Shown here piece by piece: positions 18,771 to 28,162 of a DNA stretch of 64,000 nucleotides. Under the pieces are notes generated by a model. The model made no database searches, had not been told where the DNA came from, and was given only the letters and a program-made list of their open reading frames with translations. How positions within the stretch are numbered: position 1 is the stretch's first letter; every line of letters begins with the position of its first letter. This DNA comes from Micavibrio_C sp965231165 (GTDB taxonomy: Bacteria > Pseudomonadota > Alphaproteobacteria > Micavibrionales > Micavibrionaceae), in the NCBI GenBank assembly GCA_965231165.1, contig OZ246421.1:1426001-1490000 (forward strand), read 5' to 3'. Made by a program: the position numbers and the translations under genes.

Positions 18771-19514
18771 TTAACGCTCAATCAGGACGTGATAGTAAAC
18801 ATAAGTGGTGCCATCAAGGATGCAACCGAAGGGCTGACCTGAAAATTCAGTAGCAGGCCCGTTAATCGTTCCGCCGCCAGGGGTGCCGGGAACACCCGGA
18901 GGTGTGCCACCACCTGTCGCCACCATATCGTTTGTATATGTGTAGCCCACATCATACAGAGCATCCGCTTCAGCGATATCAGCGTCAGCTGTCGGCAAGC
19001 CGAGCTCGCTGTTAATTTTTGTACATACAGATTTCGATATGCCTGGCAGGAAGGCAATCAAATCAGCACTCGTGTCTGTAGGACCAGCGCCTCCCGTAGT
19101 ACCGACCAAATCAATCTGGTTTTCGAGATTGAAGTGCCAGACACCAGGCCCAGTTGCCATCACGTCAACAGGCGCCTCTGCGTAAGTAGCGCCACCACCC
19201 GTGGGATAAAATACACCCCATGCCAAATTGGTGCCCAAATTTGTAAAGTCTGAAGGAGCATTGAAGGACAGGTTGCCAATATCAACGCCACCGATCATCA
19301 TCCGTACAACTGCGGTACGAATACCGGCAGGATACTGTGTCAGCTGTGCAGAGTTAATCAGGCTGGTTTCATTGTCTGACGATCCTGCCCCCGAACGTGT
19401 CGATTGTGTCACCGCATAAGAAAGCGCAGCGAACAGAGCCACCGCGATCAGGATCAGGAACAACACGTTCCCGCTTTCGCTCTGGCGATCCTTTGTTGTT
19501 GAAACTGTATTCAT
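18771..19514 (-). CDS. Type IV pilin-like protein
   Basis: 247 aa. The leader MNTVSTTKDRQSESG precedes NVLFLILIAVALFAALSYAV, a prepilin-type cleavage site (Gly-Asn) with a hydrophobic N-terminal helix, followed by SSDNETS. The mature domain is Gly/Thr-rich with a PGVPGTPGGGT linker and two Cys (KSVCTK, FGCILDG) that can form the C-terminal disulfide loop. GGAG supports the start. It is the presumptive major pilin because it lies inside the assembly operon just before the terminator; that role is inferred. Confidence 0.75.
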   Translation of the reverse strand: MNTVSTTKDRQSESGNVLFLILIAVALFAALSYAVTQSTRSGAGSSDNETSLINSAQLTQYPAGIRTAVVRMMIGGVDIGNLSFNAPSDFTNLGTNLAWGVFYPTGGGATYAEAPVDVMATGPGVWHFNLENQIDLVGTTGGAGPTDTSADLIAFLPGISKSVCTKINSELGLPTADADIAEADALYDVGYTYTNDMVATGGGTPPGVPGTPGGGTINGPATEFSGQPFGCILDGTTYVYYHVLIER

Positions 19515-19599
19515 CTGGTTTCTCCGTTTTTACCTTGTGTTATTAACTATTAAATCAAAAGAAGTACGATCCTACCACTCTTTTCCTGCATACCAACCC

Positions 19600-20133
19600 C
19601 TATTGCGGTTTGTCCACCGAAACGCGGTTAATTTTCAGAAGAACGGCTAATTTATCAGTCGCGCATTCACGTCCCACGCAAAGCCGGTCAACCGACACAC
19701 GCCAGCCATTCCCCCCGTTCTGGACGTGCCCCACGGCCTCGCGGAACTGGCCGAAATTAGCGGTTGTTTTGGCCGTAAGCTGGATAGCGCTGGCGGAAGG
19801 CTTGACGACCAGATCGGGATAAATTTTGACCAGGTCTGCGGCAAAGGCCGACACTTCCGTCGGCTGCACCGGTACGTCGCGAATCATCGGCACAATCGGC
19901 TGCAGGGCTTGCGCATCCTTCAACTCGGCGCGAAACTTGGTCATGCTTTGCAACTGCACGGTGGTAAACAGCCCCATGGCCGCCGCCGATGCCCAGGCAA
20001 TGCCGGCGGCGATCAGCACCGTATGACCGGCTGTGTGCGGCATGCGCTCCAGAAATACGTTGAGATCGTGGCTCGACTGGGAGCTTGTCAGCTTTGTCAG
20101 CAAAGCATTCCAGTTGATGGACTTAAAATCCAA
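19600..20133 (-). CDS. Pilus assembly inner-membrane protein, PilO/GspM-like by position
   Basis: 177 aa with one membrane helix at about residues 36-58 (VLIAAGIAWASAAAMGLFTTV), a short cytoplasmic N-terminus, and a periplasmic domain. The topology fits PilO/GspM alignment-complex proteins; sequence alone does not show the family. The start is an unusual TTG at 20133, well supported by AGGAG 6 nt upstream. It is preceded by a 183-bp gap holding a likely promoter, so the last three pilus genes may be expressed separately. Confidence 0.6.
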   Translation of the reverse strand: MDFKSINWNALLTKLTSSQSSHDLNVFLERMPHTAGHTVLIAAGIAWASAAAMGLFTTVQLQSMTKFRAELKDAQALQPIVPMIRDVPVQPTEVSAFAADLVKIYPDLVVKPSASAIQLTAKTTANFGQFREAVGHVQNGGNGWRVSVDRLCVGRECATDKLAVLLKINRVSVDKPQ

Positions 20134-20230
20134 AACGTTCTCCTAAAACCCTAAAATGTATCTTGCCGTGAACCGTCAATTTTTAAAGCCATGACCCTAA
20201 TTATTAATTTTATCGTCTAAAGCTTAAAAC

Positions 20231-20258
20231 AGTATAAACTCAGATCATGAAGCCGCAA
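20231..20258 (-). promoter_or_regulatory. Candidate sigma70 promoter inside the pilus cluster
   Basis: On the minus strand TTGCGG (20258-20253) and TATACT (20236-20231) are 16 bp apart, about 100 bp upstream of the TTG start at 20133. The -10 is good and the -35 weak. Confidence 0.4.
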
Positions 20259-20316
20259 TCGTGATTTTCTTGATTTTTCAACTTCCTGCGCACTGCCGGG
20301 CAAGGTAAAGAAATGA

Positions 20317-21399
20317 TTAATTCGTCCCTTTCAGGCGTACGCGCCCGTCCTTTTCCAGCTTCGGCTGGACCATGGCCTTGCCAATACCCTGCTCATTAGA
20401 CTGCCCTTGCGCGGGAACGGTTTCTGTTACGACCTGCCCCTTGATTGTACCCACACCACTTTGGAAAGACGGCGGCACCAAGGCCTCCCATTCCACTTTG
20501 CCTTTATTGACTTCATAACGCACCAGTGTGCCATCAATGGTTCCGAGAGAATCAAGCAAATCCTGAATCCTCACCATGTGCTTGATCGCATCCGACTGCA
20601 GCGCGTTGGCGGCGTTCATCATCAGCTGCATAGATGCATTCTCGGTCTGCGTTTTCACCGAATCCAGATCGCGCTTGACGAAATTAAGGCTGATATAGCT
20701 AAAAATCAGAATGGAAAAAATAAGCACGTTGAGCAGCAGGCCAAAATAAAGCAGCGAACGCGCGGCGCCGCGCGACAGCATTTCCGAACGCAAAGCGCGG
20801 TTACGCCAGGAAATTGTCTGCGCCACCTCGGGATTGATCGTCACAAAATTGGCATCCATGCTCTGGATACGCGGCAGTAATGTACGGGCTGCGCCCAGAA
20901 AAACCTGCATGCGCCCGGTTTCCGGGTCCCAGCGCAGCGCGGAGGCCATACCTTCCTGCTCATAAATATAGACGGTCTGACGGTCCCAGTATTCGCTGTT
21001 GCCGGGCAACGCTGCCGCCAGAGGGCACCAGCTGTCAGGGTTTGATGCCAGAGAACTTGATGGACAGGCGAGATACCACAGGCGCCCCTGATCGACTGAA
21101 TAGCAATAATGGACTTTTTCCGTGGCGCAAGCCTGAGAGGCCGCGTTCCATACGGCTTCGTCTTCCATGCCCGGAATATGCGGGAGCGATCCACCCATCA
21201 GGTCATTGGGAAGATAAGGTTTCAGCGCAATCTTGAATTCACGGGTTTCACCGGCAATATATTCCGCCATGCCCGGCTTTAGCGCAGGACGCCCCGGCGT
21301 TTCCGGTTTTGTCGTGTCGAGCAGAGGCGCTTCCGGCACACCGATGGGTGCGGAATCCTTCTTCCTGGAAAACGGGTTGTCCTTAAAAGAGAGGGCCAA
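20317..21399 (-). CDS. Pilus assembly inner-membrane protein, PilN/GspL-like position
   Basis: About 360 aa. The N-terminal part (to about 225) is soluble with several Cys (QACAT, HYCYS, LACPSS, DSWCPL) and is expected in the cytoplasm by topology. One membrane helix follows at about 228-250 (LLLNVLIFSILIFSYI). A coiled-coil stretch and a periplasmic tail end the protein. This matches GspL/PilN-type bitopic proteins, without clear sequence identity. The TTG at 21399 has GGAAGGAG upstream and starts directly after the GspF stop; a GTG at 21426 is the alternative and would overlap gspF by 26 bp. Confidence 0.6.
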   Translation of the reverse strand: MALSFKDNPFSRKKDSAPIGVPEAPLLDTTKPETPGRPALKPGMAEYIAGETREFKIALKPYLPNDLMGGSLPHIPGMEDEAVWNAASQACATEKVHYCYSVDQGRLWYLACPSSSLASNPDSWCPLAAALPGNSEYWDRQTVYIYEQEGMASALRWDPETGRMQVFLGAARTLLPRIQSMDANFVTINPEVAQTISWRNRALRSEMLSRGAARSLLYFGLLLNVLIFSILIFSYISLNFVKRDLDSVKTQTENASMQLMMNAANALQSDAIKHMVRIQDLLDSLGTIDGTLVRYEVNKGKVEWEALVPPSFQSGVGTIKGQVVTETVPAQGQSNEQGIGKAMVQPKLEKDGRVRLKGTN

Positions 21400-21400
21400 C

Positions 21401-22621
21401 CTACATAGCTCCTTCCATAAGTCCACCCATCATGCCGTCCATGCTCATATTCATAACCGTTAACGCATAGATTGCACTACCGAAGGCGATAGTGAGAAAG
21501 ACGCCTGTGAGACCGAAGGCCCCCCAGACGATAAGGGCGTGTTTTGTCTTGGCGGCTGCCTGACGCATTTCCGCTATAGACTCCAACACTGTAGCAACTT
21601 GTCCGAGGTCAGACAAGCTCGCGAGTTCAAGACGCTCGTTGCGGGTCAGAGGGGCACGGTCTAGCGCCGCCCCCAGCAGGACACCCCGCTCCAGCTCTTT
21701 ACTGGCGGCCTGCCAGTAAAGCGTCACCTCGGGCACGGTCGTCGCCCCGGCAGATTGCTTAAGCGTATCGTTAATCGGCACCATACCGCGCAGCATCCGC
21801 GCCGCCGCCATCATCGAGTCAGAAAAGCCAAGATCGCGCAGATAGCCGCCCACCAGCGGTATTTTCCGTACTACACGGGCCGTCGGCCAATCATCTTTAC
21901 CTTTATTCAGCCAGAAGGATATGACCGCCCAGCCCATGAAGCCGCCCGTAGCAAATGAAATATAGATCAAACTGTCCCATGTCAGTTCCAGACGCCCGAC
22001 CACCTTGACGAATTTTTCCAGCTCAACGGGGTCGGTCGGCGGGTTGTCGCGGAACCATTTCAGGATCATCCCCTTGCCCCAGAACAGCGACTGCACGATG
22101 CTGATCACGTCAAAAGCCAGCCACGACATCGTACCGGCGATGGCGCGGGTATTTTTCTTTTTCTGCGTGATGGAGTGAATGGCGTGCGGGATACCTTCCT
22201 GCAGCTTGTTGGCGCGTTCACTCGCGGCCAGAATGGCCAATGTACTATGATCGAAAATGCGCAGCGCTTTCAGCGCGTCAATAACGCCCATACCGCGCGA
22301 TAAGGCCTCGCGGGCCGGTGCCAGAATATTCTGGCGCATCGGGCTGGTTTCCGCCTGAATGATTTTCCACAGCGCCACGCCGGGGGATGTTGATGTCGAG
22401 CGGAACTGAATACCGCGCAAAAGCTGCACCTGCCACCAGCTGGAGCGGGCAAAAAGACGTTCGATGGGGGAACGTTCATGCGGGCGGATGGCCAGCGGAT
22501 AACCACCATTCTTCATGATCTGGGCGCGTACGTCGTCGATTGTCGGCAGGTAATAGGATTCCGTAGCCCGTTTCGGGCCTGCGTGGGTATCATAGGCGAC
22601 TTCTGCCACCCACTGCTGCAT
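21401..22621 (-). CDS. Type II secretion/type IV pilus platform protein, GspF/PilC family
   Basis: 406-aa inner-membrane platform protein that couples the assembly ATPase to pilin extraction. Two T2SSF-type cytoplasmic helical domains are recognisable (about 75-170 and 280-370, each with a conserved ALS-RGM or LERG-LL segment). Three hydrophobic segments occur at about 175-195, 225-245 and 370-395. It lacks the long N-terminal domain seen in some T2SS members. It follows the ATPase gene by 17 bp. Confidence 0.82.
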   Translation of the reverse strand: MQQWVAEVAYDTHAGPKRATESYYLPTIDDVRAQIMKNGGYPLAIRPHERSPIERLFARSSWWQVQLLRGIQFRSTSTSPGVALWKIIQAETSPMRQNILAPAREALSRGMGVIDALKALRIFDHSTLAILAASERANKLQEGIPHAIHSITQKKKNTRAIAGTMSWLAFDVISIVQSLFWGKGMILKWFRDNPPTDPVELEKFVKVVGRLELTWDSLIYISFATGGFMGWAVISFWLNKGKDDWPTARVVRKIPLVGGYLRDLGFSDSMMAAARMLRGMVPINDTLKQSAGATTVPEVTLYWQAASKELERGVLLGAALDRAPLTRNERLELASLSDLGQVATVLESIAEMRQAAAKTKHALIVWGAFGLTGVFLTIAFGSAIYALTVMNMSMDGMMGGLMEGAM

Positions 22622-22638
22622 AACGCTATCCCCTTACT

Positions 22639-24459
22639 CTAATCTTCCAAATATGTCAGGGCGGACTTGGGATCCACAAGACCGCTGGTGACAAGATCAA
22701 TCAGTCCTTCGCGGCGCGTATGCATCATCACGCCCTTCTGGCCCATTATACCATTAACATTCTGCATCAGGGCTTCGTAAATATCGTTACGTGCGCCCGG
22801 CGGCAAATTAATCAAAATAGCATCCAGCAATAATGTACGCCCCTGAATGCCGGTGCGGTTGCACAGATCGCATCCTGCGGAATTATGTGTGCGGATATCG
22901 GTCTCATCTGAAACCCCCAACTGACGGATTTCATCTTCGTTGAGGTGGCGCGCCGCTTTGGTTTTATGCGCGCAACCCTGACACAAAGTCCGCACCAGAC
23001 GCTGATTCAGGATCGCCTTGACCTGCTGCGATAAAGTATAGGTCGAAGACCGCTCGCGCTCATGCGGCATCAGGGAACGCAGACGCTCGAATGTCTGGAG
23101 CGCCGTATCGGCGTGAATGGTGGAAATAACCGTGTGGCCCGATTCAGCGGCGCGCAGTGAGGTTTCCACGGTGTCACCATCGCGCATCTCGCCGATGATG
23201 ATATAATCAGGATCATGACGCATCGCGGCGCGGATCAGATCGGCAAAAGAACCGCCCGCCATGCCGGGGCGCACCTGCCACTGGGTGGCGTAGCGCAATT
23301 CATATTCGATGGGATCTTCAATCGTCAGAACGTGCTTGCGGCGGCGATCAATCTGCTGCACACAGGCATAAAGCGTTGTCGTCTTACCGGAACCAGTCGG
23401 ACCCGAAAGCAGGATCATGCCGCCACCGCCCTTGATTTCAGGCGATAACAGCTTGGAAAGATAATCAGCCACATCCGGGTGGCGGCGGAAAAGTTCATCG
23501 AAACCTTTTAGGCTCGCGCGATCAAGCAGACGCAGGGTGAGCTTCTCACCTTCCTGCGAATGCGGGCCTGCGGCCACACGCACGTCGATCTGGCGGCCCT
23601 GCCAGGTGAAGCCGAAGCGACCGTCCTTGGGTGTCGTCTTATCACCGAAGTTCAAACCGGCATCACGCTTCAATAACGTCGTCAGACGTGCCATCGCATC
23701 GGCAGAGAGCAAATGCATCGGCACCAGATCGCCATCAATCCTGTACTTGATCCAGTTCGGCGTATCGGGTGCGGTGTCTTGCAGCAAGTGAATATCGGAG
23801 GCGCGCATCTGCAAAGCCTCGGCCAGCATATCGCGCTGGAACTGGTTCAGCAGCAGGCCGTTATCGAGATCGCCCAGCCATTGTGCCAGCGTCTTTTCGC
23901 AACGGTCGGCAGAAAGATCGTGCACACGGCGCAGGGTTTGTATCAGCTCCGCCCTGTCCCAGATTTCAACTTCAATGCGCTGTACGGTAAAGCCGGAACG
24001 GTTGGCTGTCGAAAGCAGCGTCTTGAGCTGGCGGTCATTGACTTCGTGCAGCGGCGCAATCCGCATCACGCCGTCCTGCAGGCCGATCAGATGTATCGAG
24101 AGCGGCAGCCATGCCTGCACCGGCAAAACGGAACGCAGCATGTCGCCGGTGGCGCGGTCGCGCACACCTTCTTCTTCATGTTCAGAGGAACCGGTAACAC
24201 CAGCCATATCCAGCAATTGTTCAGTGGAACGGCTAACGCCTTGTTCCAGCAGGACGGCGCGCTCACGCTGCACCATATCAAGATAGCGTTCCCGGCCCTC
24301 GGCATTACGGCGACGGCGATCACCCCATTGGCGGCGTTCAAAACCACCGGGCGGCACACTGGGATTTTGGCGACGATCAGAGGCGGTGCGCTCCGGCGCT
24401 CCCGTTACATCCATGCCGGTGCCCTCTGGAGGGCCTGGTGGTAAATCCTGATCGCTCAT
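22639..24459 (-). CDS. Type IV pilus/type II secretion assembly ATPase, GspE/PilB family
   Basis: 606-aa hexameric ATPase. Walker A GPTGSGKTT, Asp box IEDPIEYE, Walker B IIIGEMRDGDT and the His box STIHAD are present. A C-terminal tetracysteine zinc motif (CQGCAH ... CDLCNR) is typical of extension ATPases of the PilB/GspE type. The first 110 residues are Arg/Pro-rich and unlike the usual N1 domain. The start at 24459 leaves 37 bp to the upstream gene; an in-frame start at 24651 would overlap that gene. No PilT-like retraction ATPase is present nearby. Confidence 0.93.
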   Translation of the reverse strand: MSDQDLPPGPPEGTGMDVTGAPERTASDRRQNPSVPPGGFERRQWGDRRRRNAEGRERYLDMVQRERAVLLEQGVSRSTEQLLDMAGVTGSSEHEEEGVRDRATGDMLRSVLPVQAWLPLSIHLIGLQDGVMRIAPLHEVNDRQLKTLLSTANRSGFTVQRIEVEIWDRAELIQTLRRVHDLSADRCEKTLAQWLGDLDNGLLLNQFQRDMLAEALQMRASDIHLLQDTAPDTPNWIKYRIDGDLVPMHLLSADAMARLTTLLKRDAGLNFGDKTTPKDGRFGFTWQGRQIDVRVAAGPHSQEGEKLTLRLLDRASLKGFDELFRRHPDVADYLSKLLSPEIKGGGGMILLSGPTGSGKTTTLYACVQQIDRRRKHVLTIEDPIEYELRYATQWQVRPGMAGGSFADLIRAAMRHDPDYIIIGEMRDGDTVETSLRAAESGHTVISTIHADTALQTFERLRSLMPHERERSSTYTLSQQVKAILNQRLVRTLCQGCAHKTKAARHLNEDEIRQLGVSDETDIRTHNSAGCDLCNRTGIQGRTLLLDAILINLPPGARNDIYEALMQNVNGIMGQKGVMMHTRREGLIDLVTSGLVDPKSALTYLED

Positions 24460-24496
24460 GTGAGAAACAGAGTCTTGGCCCTGCTCAAGAAAAAAT

Positions 24497-26125
24497 CTAG
24501 TTGGTACCGGTCGTGGTCGTCGTCGCTGTACTGGTCGCAGAAGAAGAGGACGCGCCTGAACTGCTGGACGACCCACTCCCTGATTGTCCCGTAACACGGT
24601 TAACAGAAGATAAAGAACGGTCGAAAAGAAGCAGGACTTTATCGTCGCCACTGCGGAATTCTACACCGCTGGGGCGAATATTGACATTCCATAAAAATCC
24701 GCCAATCACCACTTCCTCGCCGTCATAGACGATACGGCTGCCGCCGGGGCCGGAAATGATCCCGCGCTTGGCTGAGTGCGATGTTACGACAAACCCGTCC
24801 AGAACGCTGGCCGGATCGACGCTATCATCGCGCACCATGACCGTTTCACCCAGATCGGAAACAGACTGACCCGGTTCCAGTGAGGCATTACCGGTCGAAC
24901 TAACCATACGGACAGCCTTGGTATCTTGAGAGATAATGGTGCTGGAACTGCCGCGTACCGGCAACACCAGAACGCCACGCGTACCATCGTGCGTAATCTG
25001 CACGTCATCCAGAACCGCACCCTCGCGGACAGGCGACCAGGTCAGGGTCAGCGGACAGGCCTCTACCGGCTCAAGGACAGTTTTCGCCGCGCAACCTTTT
25101 TTGCTGATACTGACACCGTTATCGCCATTGGCCATAGACACATCACCGATGGTCAGCGGCGCATCACCGATATTGACCAGAGATACCGTAATCGCCGAAG
25201 TCGTGGCGACATCGGCGCCAAAATCAACCTTTTCCTGAGAAGCCACCAGCAAACCCTTGCCCGGCACGGCGCGCGGGAACGGCTTGGCCTGCTCGGTCTC
25301 ATCGGGCTCGAATTGGCCATCCAGCTTGACGCTCGCCACGGATGTCGGGCCGTTATGCTCGATCAGCAACACGCCGCTCGCCTGCCCTTCCAGAACCGGC
25401 GACCATGTCACCGTTACAATACAGGCCTGCCCCGGCATCAGACGTGAGCAATCCGTGCGCAGCGAATAACCAGACTGTGCCGCCGCTTCAATATAGATAG
25501 AATTGATATCGATCGGATCGGAGGTAATGTTTCTCAGAACAACGCCGCGCACGACAGATTGCGCCGATTCCAGATCGCCGAAATCAAGCTCTGTCGGGAT
25601 CGCTTCAACATCACTGATAAATTCTTTCTCACCGGTATCCGCCGCCGTGACCGAACCGGACAGCGTCGCCGTCACCAACCGGGCACGACCACTGTGGCGC
25701 ATCAGCATCTCGACACGCCAGCTGCCGGCCTGCAACCCCTTGACCGACACGGAAACGGCGCAAACACCGCCCGCAGAAATACCTTCGGCATTGGCGGGAT
25801 CTTTCGCGTCGCAATTGTTCAGCGCCACGTTGGCAGAGACCGTCGAAGAGGGATAGAGCTGAATGGCCCCGGCTTGCAGCGGACGACCGCTGTCATTGCG
25901 GAATAAAACCACGACCTGAGAAGTTGCCCCGACCGAAATCTGGCCACCATCAATCGTGGCCTGCACCGGGATCAAATCACCGCCCGCAGTCGAACCGGAA
26001 CCGCCGCGTGATGGCGGGTCGCCGAAAGCCGTTTGTTGCGCCCACGCGGGTGCTGCCGTTACCGACAGACCGATGGCCATCATCCCGAGAACCGTAAACA
26101 AGCGTACAGAATTTTTCATCATCAT
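24497..26125 (-). CDS. Exported pilus protein with ASH-like repeats and a C-terminal HR/PilP-like domain
   Basis: 542 aa. A signal peptide ends near AWA-QQT (about residue 30). Three immunoglobulin-like repeats of about 100 residues follow, of the ASH/MSP type (starts such as LDFGDLESAQ and VDFGADVATT; each carries a Cys pair and a V-TWSPV--G block). The region at about 435-510 resembles GspC/PilP homology domains (GIISGPGGSRIVYDGEEV, GGFLWNV). A Ser/Thr-only tail ends the protein. The start at 26125 uses the GGGAGG inside the secretin stop region. Lying between secretin and ATPase, it probably links the inner-membrane complex to the secretin (inference). Confidence 0.7.
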   Translation of the reverse strand: MMMKNSVRLFTVLGMMAIGLSVTAAPAWAQQTAFGDPPSRGGSGSTAGGDLIPVQATIDGGQISVGATSQVVVLFRNDSGRPLQAGAIQLYPSSTVSANVALNNCDAKDPANAEGISAGGVCAVSVSVKGLQAGSWRVEMLMRHSGRARLVTATLSGSVTAADTGEKEFISDVEAIPTELDFGDLESAQSVVRGVVLRNITSDPIDINSIYIEAAAQSGYSLRTDCSRLMPGQACIVTVTWSPVLEGQASGVLLIEHNGPTSVASVKLDGQFEPDETEQAKPFPRAVPGKGLLVASQEKVDFGADVATTSAITVSLVNIGDAPLTIGDVSMANGDNGVSISKKGCAAKTVLEPVEACPLTLTWSPVREGAVLDDVQITHDGTRGVLVLPVRGSSSTIISQDTKAVRMVSSTGNASLEPGQSVSDLGETVMVRDDSVDPASVLDGFVVTSHSAKRGIISGPGGSRIVYDGEEVVIGGFLWNVNIRPSGVEFRSGDDKVLLLFDRSLSSVNRVTGQSGSGSSSSSGASSSSATSTATTTTTGTN

Positions 26126-26132
26126 ATATTCA

Positions 26133-27761
26133 TCAGCCTCCCGACGGATCCATAAGATCAGGAGGTACAGACCCCAACGGTACAGGCTGCCCCACAGGCG
26201 CAGACGCCGCAGCAGCCGGAATATTTTGCCCTTCATAACCAGTTGCCATCGGCGTTACGGATTCATACCCGGCAGAGGCCCCATCAGAAGGTGATAATGG
26301 CGCTTTGCGATGCCCGTAATCCTTGATGGCATTGTAATGCGCCTCTTCCGTCGGGCTCGTATAAACGATCACACGCGGGCGCAGCAGGAATACCAATTCC
26401 AGATTACTGGTCGTCGCCGTGCGGGCGCTTGGGATGATCGGCTTCATGAAACCGATCCCCTCTTTGTTATAGGCATCAGACTCACGCACCAGACCGGCAA
26501 TCAGCACGGAATCGCCGGGACGGATACGGATCTGGGTCGTCAGTTCGCGCTCGGTCGATTTAGGAAGCTGCACTGTCGTACTGCCACCATCGCCGGACTG
26601 GAAATCAAAGTCTTCAATTTCCGACACGTCCGTCAGAACGATTTCAACATCCGCATAAACTGTGGCGTTGTCCCAGGCACTGGCAATGGTCAGCGTGAAA
26701 CCAGTATCGATGGAGGCCGTATTAACAGAGGTACGGCTCAGGCCGTCATCAATCGTTTCAGACACTTCCGCGACATAGTTCTGTGTATCGGCGGCGCGCA
26801 GCTTGGCTTCCGAACCAGACAACACAGTGATCTGCGGCTGGGAAATCGTCTTCACCGCACCAAAGGTCGAAAGGAAATCCAAAATCTTCGGCGGCGTCAG
26901 CTGGTCACCGGGCTGACCGCCCGTTGCCGGAAGGCCGATACTGATCGGGTTAGTAAAATCAGCGCCAATACTGCCGTTCAAAGCAATACTGGTTGTGAAC
27001 TTACCGAAGCTCTCGATCATGTCCCATTTAATACCTGCAGAATTGCCAGAGTCGAGCGCCACTTCCCAGATATAGGTCTCAAACACGATCAGCGCCGTAC
27101 TGGAACGCATACGCTGGAAATAACGCTCCGCCACTTCGGCGCTGCGCTGAGAAGCGCGATAAACAATAGTACGGGTCGAGGGATCAACCGTCACAGTAGC
27201 ACCGCCGCCCAGAACCGCCTGCAGTCCCGTTGCCACATTCTGCATGAACGCCGCGTCCTGACTGATCGGTGGAATTTTGACAGTAAATGTCTGCCTGTCC
27301 TTCACAACCAGCAGACCATTTTCGTAGCTGCAATACAGATCGGCCAGACCGCAAACATTGCGCACAACCTGCCCAACCGGGCCACTTAAATTCGCCACTG
27401 TAATACGGCGATTAAGACCTTCGTCCGTTTCGAACGCCAGCGGCACTTCATAGTCCGCTAAAATCAGTTGCAGGGCGCCCGCCAATGTTTCCGAACGTAA
27501 TTCGAAAGGCCCGACGATGTCCCGCGGCAGCGGATCATCAACATTGACCTCAGGCACCAGAACATCCTTGCCCAGCGGCAGATACATCACGCTATCGGGA
27601 CGCTCGTTAATCGCTTCCTTGCGCTGCTCGGCCTGATTAGGTGTCGGAATATTCACATTACGCCCGCCCGGCACACTGGCGTCCGCGCAGCCCAGCAACA
27701 GCGCCGACATCGCGGCGGCGGTCATCACATTCTGTAATTTCTTCATCCCGAATACGCTCAT
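26133..27761 (-). CDS. Lipoprotein secretin, PilN/BfpB-like
   Basis: 542-aa outer-membrane channel. The lipobox SALLLGC gives a lipidated N-terminal Cys at about 25. An N0/STN-like domain (VPLAFETDEG..., about 100-155) and an N1-type domain precede the secretin core, which ends with the conserved VLIAGLVRESD and LELVFLLRPRVIVYT blocks. Self-lipidated secretins are typical of type IVb pili. The ATG at 27761 overlaps the regulator stop as ATGA; MKKLQ at 27746 is an alternative start giving a cleaner lipoprotein signal. Confidence 0.88.
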   Translation of the reverse strand: MSVFGMKKLQNVMTAAAMSALLLGCADASVPGGRNVNIPTPNQAEQRKEAINERPDSVMYLPLGKDVLVPEVNVDDPLPRDIVGPFELRSETLAGALQLILADYEVPLAFETDEGLNRRITVANLSGPVGQVVRNVCGLADLYCSYENGLLVVKDRQTFTVKIPPISQDAAFMQNVATGLQAVLGGGATVTVDPSTRTIVYRASQRSAEVAERYFQRMRSSTALIVFETYIWEVALDSGNSAGIKWDMIESFGKFTTSIALNGSIGADFTNPISIGLPATGGQPGDQLTPPKILDFLSTFGAVKTISQPQITVLSGSEAKLRAADTQNYVAEVSETIDDGLSRTSVNTASIDTGFTLTIASAWDNATVYADVEIVLTDVSEIEDFDFQSGDGGSTTVQLPKSTERELTTQIRIRPGDSVLIAGLVRESDAYNKEGIGFMKPIIPSARTATTSNLELVFLLRPRVIVYTSPTEEAHYNAIKDYGHRKAPLSPSDGASAGYESVTPMATGYEGQNIPAAAASAPVGQPVPLGSVPPDLMDPSGG

Positions 27762-28162
27762 AGTGAATGCCCCCGCCCGCCCGCCTTGGACGCGGCAGAC
27801 AATGTCCGCTCCACCGTACGCACCAGACGTTCCTTCTCCACAGGCTTCATCAGCACGGCGGCAACACCGTATTTTCCGGCCTGCTCCAGCAGATCGGCGG
27901 TGTCGTCGCCCGTCACCAGAATGACAGGGAGTTTGTTATCGTTATCACGTAAAATTTTTATGAATTCAAATCCGCCCATCGGATCCATGCGCACATCGAC
28001 GATGGCCAGTTCAATATTGGTGTCGTCTTCTATGGCGTTCAAAGCGAGATCGCCGTCCGGCGCTTCCTGCGTATCGTAGCCCGCCCCCTTGAGGTGGCTG
28101 ACGATTTGCATGCGTACGAAATCATTATCTTCGACGACTAACACTTTTGGTCTTTCAGGCAT
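27758..28162 (-). CDS. Single-domain response regulator (CheY-like)
   Basis: 134 aa, REC domain only. Acidic pair in VVEDND, phospho-acceptor Asp in LAIVDVRMDPMGG, Thr in ILVTGDD and Lys in VLMKPVEKE are all in place. No output domain, so it must act by protein contact. It is the first gene of the pilus operon and its stop overlaps the secretin start, which ties it to pilus assembly or control. A likely phosphodonor is the hybrid kinase at 15572-17929, at the other end of the cluster. Confidence 0.9.
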   Translation of the reverse strand: MPERPKVLVVEDNDFVRMQIVSHLKGAGYDTQEAPDGDLALNAIEDDTNIELAIVDVRMDPMGGFEFIKILRDNDNKLPVILVTGDDTADLLEQAGKYGVAAVLMKPVEKERLVRTVERTLSAASKAGGRGHSL

